The notes below the pieces were generated by a model. It saw only the letters and a list, made by a program, of their open reading frames with translations, was not told the DNA's origin and did no database searches. Shown in pieces: positions 14,019-19,748 of a stretch of DNA of 20,987 nt. Each line of letters opens with the position of its first letter. Position 1 is the first letter of the stretch. A program made the position numbers and the translations under genes. The stretch spans positions 1-20,987 of the forward strand of contig CANQZB010000003.1 of assembly GCA_947628195.1 (NCBI GenBank), written 5' to 3'. Source of the DNA: an uncultured Clostridia bacterium (lineage in GTDB: Bacteria > Bacillota > Clostridia > Christensenellales > UBA1242).

Positions 14019-14100
14019 TAAAATCAAAAGTCAAACAAATTGACAGATGTGAAGAATCGGCTTGTCCGATTTCACTCTGGCAATTTTGCTTTTGATTTTA
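14019..14100. other. 82-nt extended hairpin, candidate packaging signal or complementary-strand origin
   Basis: Three stacked stems are visible: TAAAATCAAAAG/CTTTTGATTTTA (14019-14030/14089-14100, perfect 12 bp), AAATTGACAGA/TCTGGCAATTT (14037-14047/14076-14086, one mismatch) and GTGAA-ATCGG/CCGATTTCAC with a 2-nt bulge (14049-14060/14066-14075), closed by a 5-nt loop CTTGT. About 32 pairs in total, without a U-tract. It lies just after the assembly genes. In M13-like phages, a long imperfect hairpin after the last assembly gene is the packaging signal. Confidence 0.65.
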
Positions 14101-14110
14101 AGTATTTACA

Positions 14111-14136
14111 TTAAATGCCAACTTGTTGGCATTTAA
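14111..14136. repeat. Perfect 11-bp hairpin next to the long hairpin
   Basis: TTAAATGCCAA (14111-14121) pairs with TTGGCATTTAA (14126-14136) around a CTTG loop. There is no T run on either strand, so a simple terminator is unlikely. The loop repeats the CTTG(T) loop of the hairpin at 14019-14100. Confidence 0.6.
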
Positions 14137-14201
14137 AAATTCTAAAAAGATTAAAATTTTTTAAAAATTTAAGAAAAATAAGTAAAATTGGAGGAAATTT
14201 C

Positions 14202-14399
14202 ATGAATTTATCAGAAAAATTAAAAATTATTCTAAAATATAGGCGCTGGACTCAAACTCGATTGGCCAAGTATCTTGGTATCAGCCCACCGAGAATAAAC
14301 AACTGGTTACACAACAAAAACAAACCAAATGCCGAGTGGCTTACTGATAGAATAGACAAACTATTCAACGAGTGCAATATAAGGAGTGAAAATGAGTAA
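14202..14399 (+). CDS. Cro-like helix-turn-helix protein (65 aa)
   Basis: Single Xre/Cro helix-turn-helix: WTQTRLAKYLGISPPRINNW at about residues 18-37, followed by LHNKNKPNAEWLTDRIDKLF. The ATG at 14202 follows GGAGGA with 6-bp spacing, rejecting an extension of 29 codons upstream. It is likely a regulator opposing the repressor at 4709-5017, although it lies at the far end of the element. In the excised circle the two are about 2.2 kb apart. It overlaps the next gene by 8 bp. Confidence 0.8.
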   Translation: MNLSEKLKIILKYRRWTQTRLAKYLGISPPRINNWLHNKNKPNAEWLTDRIDKLFNECNIRSENE

Positions 14400-14643
14400 A
14401 GAAGAATTATTTTATAAGTGTAAAATGATTGTGTTGACCACTGAAGAAAGTCCCGATGGCTATATGTCTGCCATAGATGAGATAAGCAATCTTATTTCAT
14501 CTTATGCTAGTGAAAAAGAACAGCGCATATCATACCTCGAAGAAGAAAATTCAAAACTTCAAGAAGTGTTGAAAAACGCACTACAGAGGCGATTTGTTCC
14601 CAATGCGATGAAGAGAACGAGATCGGATGAGGAAAGAAAATAA
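14392..14643 (+). CDS. Small coiled-coil protein of unknown function (83 aa)
   Basis: The ATG at 14392 follows AAGGAG by 5 bp and overlaps the end of the helix-turn-helix gene, indicating coupling. The N-terminal helix is acidic, a coiled coil spans about residues 42-66 (EKEQRISYLEEENSKLQEVL), and the tail is basic (RRFVPNAMKRTRSDEERK). Family not recognised; possibly a partner of the regulator. Confidence 0.6.
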   Translation: MSKEELFYKCKMIVLTTEESPDGYMSAIDEISNLISSYASEKEQRISYLEEENSKLQEVLKNALQRRFVPNAMKRTRSDEERK

Positions 14644-14687
14644 ACAAGAATGTGAAATTATAACAATTTAAAGGCAAAGAAGTAATT

Positions 14688-14870
14688 ATGATTTTATATG
14701 CAATTAAGAAAAATGATAAATATTTAAGCAGAATTCAAATTGAACCATGGTCTGCCCTTACTATCGCTAGATTATTTTCAACGGAAAAGCTGGCTGAAGA
14801 ATGGATGGTTTTGCTTAACGAAAAAAACACACATATTGTGCCAATAAATTTGGAAGAAATAAAGAACTAG
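14688..14870 (+). CDS. Small protein of unknown function (60 aa)
   Basis: Last gene of the element on the right side. MILYAIKKNDKYLSRIQIEP and FSTEKLAEEWMVLLNEKNTH suggest a compact alpha-beta fold without membrane segment. The Shine-Dalgarno is weak (AAAGAAG). The stop codon is part of the hairpin at 14865-14883. No function can be assigned. Confidence 0.55.
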   Translation: MILYAIKKNDKYLSRIQIEPWSALTIARLFSTEKLAEEWMVLLNEKNTHIVPINLEEIKN

Positions 14871-14886
14871 AATCTTGCTAGTTTTA
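14865..14886 (+). terminator. Weak terminator at the end of the rightward operon
   Basis: AACTAG (14865-14870) pairs with CTAGTT (14878-14883) around a 7-nt loop, followed by TTA. The stem is short and the T tract poor. Confidence 0.4.
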
Positions 14887-14894
14887 TACCGAAA

Positions 14895-14939
14895 TTGGCT
14901 GATTTTTGCCTAAAAATTAGGGTCAAAAATTGGGTCAAA
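14895..14939 (+). repeat. Right arm repeat, probable integrase arm-type sites
   Basis: Matches 3503-3547 at 40 of 45 positions in direct orientation, including two GGGTCAAA units. It lies 61 bp inside the right core, while the left arm lies 83 bp inside the left core. It sits in a gene-free stretch (14871-15000). Confidence 0.75.
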
Positions 14940-15000
14940 TTAGTGAAATCAATTCAAAAATCTACTATTTTATAATGGTTTTTTTAAATTTGTTGGTCCA

Positions 15001-15048
15001 GTCTCTGAATCCACCATGCGGTAGTTCGAATCTACCTACCCCAGCCAA
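15001..15048 (+). repeat. attR core, 48 bp (tRNA-Gln 3' end copy)
   Basis: Identical to 3372-3419. It contains the anticodon loop onward but no D-arm or 5' acceptor, so it is not a tRNA gene. The sequence on its right belongs to the original chromosome or to a neighbouring prophage. Confidence 0.95.
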
Positions 15049-15056
15049 TAGGCAAC

Positions 15057-15086
15057 AAAAAAAGTTAGCATTAAGCTAACTTTTTT
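15057..15086. terminator. Strong bidirectional terminator after the holin gene
   Basis: GTTAGC (15064-15069) pairs with GCTAAC (15075-15080), extended by a run of A on the left and T on the right to about 12 bp, loop ATTAA. It ends the leftward tailed-phage operon 9 bp beyond attR. Confidence 0.88.
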
Positions 15087-15090
15087 GTTT

Positions 15091-15630
15091 TTAATTTACT
15101 ATGTTGAAAAATGTTGGTTCATTATTTTGGTCTTCAACAGTATCAACCGAGCCTTCATTAGAGTTGGTGTTAATATTTATTTCATTAGACGGTAAATTAT
15201 TTTGAATATCGTCATTAACAATCTCATTCTCTTCGATATTGGGCAGGGCCGTTATTTCTTTGTTTGTAACCGCATTGTTTATTTCAGGTTGAATTTGAAT
15301 ATTTTGCTCAAAATTTTCGGTTTTTTCGTTTTTTAACGTTAAATCATTAATATTTTGCGTATTTTCGGGCTCTTTTTCTGAATTTTGTAAATTTTCTTGT
15401 TCATTTTTCGAATCTTCAACTTTAGTATCCACGTCAGTTTTTTTAGACGATGCCGACTTGGTTGGATCATTAATTATGCCAATAACAACTAATAGGCCTA
15501 GCACCGCTGTAACTACTTCGTTTACATACATAAAATCGAATTCTATATTTAATGCCTGCAATATTAAGATTACAGCACTAACAATAGAAACCCAAAAATT
15601 ATAATTTGTTAGGCGATTTTTCCAATTCAT
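15091..15630 (-). CDS. Phage holin (phi LC3-type) with long acidic tail
   Basis: 179 aa. Residues 1-60 match the pattern of phi LC3-type holins (PF04531): MNWKNRLTNYNFWVSIVSAV, a second membrane segment around VVTAVLGLLVVIGI, then NDPTKS. Holins open the membrane at a set time so that lysin can reach the wall. Family members usually stop near 70-90 aa. Here about 115 extra residues follow, rich in Glu, Asn and Asp and without an enzymatic motif. The ATG follows AAAGGAG with 6-bp spacing. No lysin gene is adjacent on this side. Confidence 0.75.
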   Translation of the reverse strand: MNWKNRLTNYNFWVSIVSAVILILQALNIEFDFMYVNEVVTAVLGLLVVIGIINDPTKSASSKKTDVDTKVEDSKNEQENLQNSEKEPENTQNINDLTLKNEKTENFEQNIQIQPEINNAVTNKEITALPNIEENEIVNDDIQNNLPSNEININTNSNEGSVDTVEDQNNEPTFFNIVN

Positions 15631-15701
15631 ATTTGCTCCTTTTATTTTTTAGTTTTAGCAAATATTGATAGTAAATATTAAATCTTTGAATTAAATTAAA
15701 G

Positions 15702-17114
15702 TCAATAATCATAATATTCCAATTCTACCTTGTTAACATATGCACCATTGTTGTTCGATTCAATTTTTAAACTAACCTTTTTGCAAGTTAACCTAAAATT
15801 AAATGTTGTTACTCCGTTGTTTGTTGAAGTAAAAGTTAATGTTTTGCCATTGTCAAATTTTAATGAATAATTAACATCTTTTGAGCCATCCACAACAAGT
15901 TTGTTTATTAATTTTAAATTGTGATTTTCAATAAGTTCACTGGATTCAAAATATTTTAAATTGTTAAAGTATTCAGTTTCCCTATTCTGCACAATTTCAA
16001 AAATTTTATCTGTGTTAGTTGTGTTAGAAATTAGTAGCATTTTCTCCATAGCTTCAGTGCGAAGCGGATGCAAAGCAAGGGTATCTACACCGCGAATGAT
16101 TTGAAAATTATTATCGGTTATGTCAATTATAACTATTGCATTATTAACATAATCTTGTTTTTCTATTTCAGTTTTATTTTCGTCATTAAAATTAAGCCTT
16201 AATGCAAGATAATAATAATTCCCTAACGATGAAGCCACTGCCCCATTGTTTGCACCGTCTAAAAGAGTGTGAAAGTTAAAATCTAGTTTGTTTACTTTTA
16301 CACCATTGAATGTGTATAAGCCATCAAAAGTTAAAAATATTACACTATTTCCACACTGGGAAACGCTGTTTGCAATAATTTTGCTGTTAGATGAATAAAT
16401 TTGGCTAACCGTTATGCTTTTTTGCAAGTAACTTATTTTTGAAATTCCATAATCCCTAAACACGAACACATCGCCATCAAAAGCAATTATTTTGCGCGCA
16501 TCACCCAAATCATCTTCAAGTGAAATATAGTCCGAATTTTCACCAATATTACCAATGTTTTCTGCATCTAAATCGGTGGCGTACCACACTTTAAAGGCCG
16601 GCTCTTTAATAGTGCAAAACAAAACGCCATCATTCATGCACATGCTGGTTATTATTGGCACATTTTCCACATCATAAGGGCTAAAATTTGTTTTCCAAAT
16701 CATCATTTTTTCTTTGCTGGTTAAAATAATTGCATCTTGGTCGTCATTCTTGTACGAAAGTGTAATTGGTGGGCTGTCAAATGTCATTTCATATAGCCAA
16801 TACAAGTTATAACTACCCGTAAAAAGTTGATTTAAATAAACTTTTTTATCATCGCCATAAACTATAATTCTATATCTACTCGATTGATTGTTTGGAAAAT
16901 ATTGTTTTAGCGAAGTTATGCCTTTATAATTTACATTTTCTGGTGTATTAAGCTGACTATAATTTCCGCCTTCTAGTGAACTAGGAAATTCGGCTGGCAC
17001 AATTGAAAATGCAGGGTTAAGTTCATTTTTAGGGAAAAAATTATAAAATTTTATGTTTTTAATGCCATTTGAGTTAAAATTATTAAATTTTTTTAATTCA
17101 ACTGACTTTTTCAT
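15702..17114 (-). CDS. Beta-rich phage structural protein, possible head-completion or tail-hub protein (470 aa)
   Basis: Long beta-strand-rich protein with repeated segments of the kind seen in beta-propellers (AIILTSKEKMMIWKT, KIIAFDGDVFVFRDYGISKI, NSVIFLTFDGLYTFNGVKV). There is no membrane segment, collagen repeat or lytic motif. Position after the connector-like gene suggests a role such as P22 gp10 (plugging the portal and bearing the tail), but similarity is structural guesswork. The ATG at 17112-17114 overlaps the preceding stop (ATGA) and follows AAGGAT by 7 bp; the TTG at 17118-17120 is too close to that site. Confidence 0.6.
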   Translation of the reverse strand: MKKSVELKKFNNFNSNGIKNIKFYNFFPKNELNPAFSIVPAEFPSSLEGGNYSQLNTPENVNYKGITSLKQYFPNNQSSRYRIIVYGDDKKVYLNQLFTGSYNLYWLYEMTFDSPPITLSYKNDDQDAIILTSKEKMMIWKTNFSPYDVENVPIITSMCMNDGVLFCTIKEPAFKVWYATDLDAENIGNIGENSDYISLEDDLGDARKIIAFDGDVFVFRDYGISKISYLQKSITVSQIYSSNSKIIANSVSQCGNSVIFLTFDGLYTFNGVKVNKLDFNFHTLLDGANNGAVASSLGNYYYLALRLNFNDENKTEIEKQDYVNNAIVIIDITDNNFQIIRGVDTLALHPLRTEAMEKMLLISNTTNTDKIFEIVQNRETEYFNNLKYFESSELIENHNLKLINKLVVDGSKDVNYSLKFDNGKTLTFTSTNNGVTTFNFRLTCKKVSLKIESNNNGAYVNKVELEYYDY

Positions 17115-17671
17115 TGCCAAATCCTTTTAGGAAGTTCAAAAATTTTTAAGTTTTTAATTGCTTCGGCGCACTCTCTGTATTTTGAGTTGTAAATTTTAAA
17201 TTCATCAAATAACGCTTTTGATAAACAATAAAACGAAATTACGCCAAACACCAAAACATCTGGCGACAATTTTGAAAGAAAATCCACGTTATCGTAAAGC
17301 GAATTAATGGTTGGGTATGTATAGTAATTAATTGTGTACACCCCATCCTCTTTTACAGTTATATTTCTATCCACAAATTTGTGATTGATAATTCTATCTC
17401 CCTTTTTAATATTTTGCAATTTTAAAAAGTTTGTTAGTTCACTAATTGGGTAAGATTTATCTTCAAAATACGCTTCTTTGCTGGTTAAAACAGGCACATA
17501 ATTTACACACAATTCATGCAAGGTTAGGTTTAAAAAATTAAGCAATTTTTTTATCTCTTCATTTTTTAAGGTTTCTTCTTCACTTGGCTTTGTGGCTTCC
17601 TCCAACAACTTTTCTTCGTCTGTTAAACTTAATGTAAGGCACACCCTTTTTAAAATGTCGATAATTTGCAT
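17111..17671 (-). CDS. Connector-like head-tail joining protein (186 aa)
   Basis: Starts at the ATG at 17669-17671, which has GGAG 5 bp upstream; an ATG 21 bp earlier lacks a good site. A helical N-terminus (IIDILKRVCLTLSLTDEEKL) with acidic linker, a beta-rich centre (SKEAYFEDKSYPISELTNFL, YTINYYTYPT) and a helical end resemble adaptor proteins that follow the capsid gene in tailed phages. No family can be named with certainty. It overlaps the next gene by 4 bp. Confidence 0.6.
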   Translation of the reverse strand: MQIIDILKRVCLTLSLTDEEKLLEEATKPSEEETLKNEEIKKLLNFLNLTLHELCVNYVPVLTSKEAYFEDKSYPISELTNFLKLQNIKKGDRIINHKFVDRNITVKEDGVYTINYYTYPTINSLYDNVDFLSKLSPDVLVFGVISFYCLSKALFDEFKIYNSKYRECAEAIKNLKIFELPKRIWQ

Positions 17672-17672
17672 A

Positions 17673-17999
17673 TTATCTCCTTTTAATTTCATCTTCTAGC
17701 AAACTGTTAAATTGAGAGAGAACGCCAGTTTTTTCAGCGTTCTCCTTCAATTTATTTTCAGTTTCCATAAGATTTAATATTTTATCAATATTTTTAGTTT
17801 TTGTTTTATGCACATACGTTAAAGCGCGTGCATCTAAACAAGCGTAAGGCAGAGTTAAACAATACGTTCCGCCTTTTTGGTTAGAATTGTGAATTTCAAA
17901 ATTATTTTTTGATGTATTAAATACAATATAATAATTTCTTTCTATTTCTTTAATTCTGTTTGATATATCATATACATCATTTTTAATTTTGATTTTCAT
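17673..17999 (-). CDS. Small phage protein of unknown function (108 aa)
   Basis: ATG at 17997-17999 with GGAG upstream. The N-terminal half looks like a small beta sheet (MKIKIKNDVYDISNRIKEIE, YYIVFNTSKNNFEIHN), then THR-rich turns and a charged helical end (KILNLMETENKLKENAEK). Position directly after the capsid gene suggests a virion or morphogenesis role; no enzymatic motif. Confidence 0.6.
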   Translation of the reverse strand: MKIKIKNDVYDISNRIKEIERNYYIVFNTSKNNFEIHNSNQKGGTYCLTLPYACLDARALTYVHKTKTKNIDKILNLMETENKLKENAEKTGVLSQFNSLLEDEIKRR

Positions 18000-18008
18000 T
18001 TATTCTCC

Positions 18009-19187
18009 TTAAGCGTTAGCACCAAATGGATTAGTTACAGTGCCTTGAATTTTTGTAAATTTTGCTTGTCCGTTAGGTTGGTCGCAAATTAAATCAGCAT
18101 ATTTTACTAATGTTGCAGTGTAAGCTGGGTAGCCTGCTTTTTGGCGTAAAATTTTACCGCCTTCGCCTTCAATCCATTCCCAATCGCAAAGCTGATGAAG
18201 AGTGAATTTAGAAGTGTCCAACAAATATAAAGTGCCATCTTCAACAAAGCGGTCGGATACCATTGGTATTCCGTTAAAGCTCATAGCTTTGTAGCCGTTT
18301 TCCAATTCAACAACATCAATATTTCTGCGATAGTATGCAAGATATTGTTGATAAGCACGTTTAACATCGGCACCACAAGTGATGAAATCTACATTTGAGC
18401 CAGTATTTTCTTCCAAGAAGTCTACTGCTGATTGTAATAATTCATCACTTATTTCTTTTGAAGCGTCTGAAGTGAATGGATTTAACCATTTATTATCAGT
18501 TCTAGATAAGCCGTAAATATCTCCTTTTCCAAAAATGGCTTCAAGGCCAGTGATTTCGTTACCTTTACTACCTTGAACATATAAAACATCGCCGGCTACC
18601 AATTCAGTGGAAGGTGTTGAGGTAAAATATAATTTTTTACCCTTTCTATCCACATAAGCTATGCGCAAACCTTTATTGTCTAGTGTATTTTCGCTGTAAG
18701 TATCAACAACCATACCTTCAATAAAGTTTTTAACGCTATCCATTGTTGCCACGCCTGCAGCATAAGATGAAACTGTGCCAACTTTACCTGTTCCATCGCC
18801 ATAAAGCATTCTGCTTAAATTAAATTTGGAAGCAGATAAAAGCCCTTCCATTTCACAATTTAAAATGTCAATAAACGCACCACTATTAGCAGAAGCCCTA
18901 ACGGCTTTATCGCTAATTTCAATAGTTCCATAAAGATTTTTTAATGAAGTTTTGAATTGTGCATAATTATTTTCATTTGCGGTTGGAAGTTCGCCAGTTT
19001 CTGTGCCGGCACCAATGCCACCATTGATGCCAACAGGTGCAACTTTTATAATTTGTTTGCCAAAAACATCACTGCTTGATTGCTTAATTTTTGCAAAAAG
19101 CGGGTTGGTTTTTGTGTTTAATTGATTACATATTGCAGATAAATACGCATCTTTAAGCGCATTTTGTGCACTTGTTAAATCTACCAT
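18009..19187 (-). CDS. Major capsid protein (HK97-like fold expected)
   Basis: 392 aa, a normal length. It follows the scaffold gene and shows typical capsid features: a helical N-terminus (LTSAQNALKDAYLSAICNQL), the segment IEISDKAVRASANSGAF, LSRMLYGDGTG, a long central domain, AYQQYLAYYRRNIDVVELEN and the end segment FNGIPMVSDRFVEDGTLYLL. This kind of sequence is common among tailed-phage capsid proteins of Firmicutes. GGAG lies 6 bp before the ATG. The codon choice is slightly less AT-extreme than its neighbours, as expected for a highly expressed gene. Confidence 0.88.
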   Translation of the reverse strand: MVDLTSAQNALKDAYLSAICNQLNTKTNPLFAKIKQSSSDVFGKQIIKVAPVGINGGIGAGTETGELPTANENNYAQFKTSLKNLYGTIEISDKAVRASANSGAFIDILNCEMEGLLSASKFNLSRMLYGDGTGKVGTVSSYAAGVATMDSVKNFIEGMVVDTYSENTLDNKGLRIAYVDRKGKKLYFTSTPSTELVAGDVLYVQGSKGNEITGLEAIFGKGDIYGLSRTDNKWLNPFTSDASKEISDELLQSAVDFLEENTGSNVDFITCGADVKRAYQQYLAYYRRNIDVVELENGYKAMSFNGIPMVSDRFVEDGTLYLLDTSKFTLHQLCDWEWIEGEGGKILRQKAGYPAYTATLVKYADLICDQPNGQAKFTKIQGTVTNPFGANA

Positions 19188-19196
19188 AAATTTCTC

Positions 19197-19748
19197 CTAT
19201 TTCTGTTTAATTATTGATTTTGCCAGTCTGCCTGCCTCTTTAATTGTAGTTGGCACACTTGGCGGGGTAAGAGAAATGTTGCTGGCACTAGAATTCATTT
19301 TAATGGGCGAATTTAAAGTTATTTTAGATAGGTAATCTTTTACGATTTTATCTTGAATTTCCTTATTGGAAAAAACATAATTATTTAAAAACTCGTCATC
19401 TTTAATAAATTCTTCTGCCGATTTGTAATTATTTGACATCATCATAACAGCTTGTTCTTCCAAACTGCTATTATCGCTTGACATTAAACTTTCTTTTAGC
19501 GCGCTACTAAAAGGTTTGACTTTTTCAAATTTTGTTACAAATTCATCCACTCTCTTTTCAATTTCGGCTTTCTTGGCAAGAACAGCATTTTCCTGTTCCT
19601 TTTCGCTTTCAAGACTAGCCAACTTTTGACTTTTTTTAGTAAATTCTGCTTCAAGATTTGTGTAGGCCTTCATTAAACTTTCGGCATCTTTAAATTTACC
19701 AAAATTATTGGAGCCTAAATTTTCATTTGGTTGTTCCAATTTCTCCAT
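19197..19748 (-). CDS. Capsid scaffolding protein (183 aa)
   Basis: Acidic-basic helical protein with coiled coil at about residues 24-75 (KDAESLMKAYTNLEAEFTKK and following heptads), a middle helical region and a basic C-terminal end (LAKSIIKQK) that could contact the shell. Scaffolds between portal and capsid genes have this size and make-up. The ATG has AAAGGAG upstream and overlaps the end of the portal gene by 26 bp. Confidence 0.8.
   Translation of the reverse strand: MEKLEQPNENLGSNNFGKFKDAESLMKAYTNLEAEFTKKSQKLASLESEKEQENAVLAKKAEIEKRVDEFVTKFEKVKPFSSALKESLMSSDNSSLEEQAVMMMSNNYKSAEEFIKDDEFLNNYVFSNKEIQDKIVKDYLSKITLNSPIKMNSSASNISLTPPSVPTTIKEAGRLAKSIIKQK

Larger units (their letters stand above)
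3372..15048. mobile_element. Inovirus-like (filamentous) prophage integrated in tRNA-Gln
   Basis: The element is bounded by 48-bp direct repeats of the tRNA-Gln 3' end (3372-3419 and 15001-15048); the excised circle would be 11,629 bp. It encodes a tyrosine integrase beside the left core, an Xre repressor, a replication-type winged-helix protein, two tiny membrane proteins, three large single-anchor membrane proteins and a Zot/pI-family ATPase. There is no terminase, portal, icosahedral capsid or secretin. Size, order (replication, small membrane proteins, large surface proteins, Zot) and absence of a secretin match filamentous phages of one-membrane hosts. A hairpin-rich noncoding region (5217-5604) and a long hairpin (14019-14100) are the candidate origin and packaging signal. 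Classification rests mainly on the Zot homology and context. Confidence 0.82.

Noticed and set aside
14115..14201. 29-codon upstream extension of the Cro-like gene
   Set aside because: It would run through the perfect hairpin at 14111-14136, and the ATG at 14202 has a strong ribosome site.
15001..15048. Second tRNA-Gln gene
   Set aside because: It lacks the acceptor 5' strand, D-arm and 5' side of the anticodon stem; it is the attachment-site copy.
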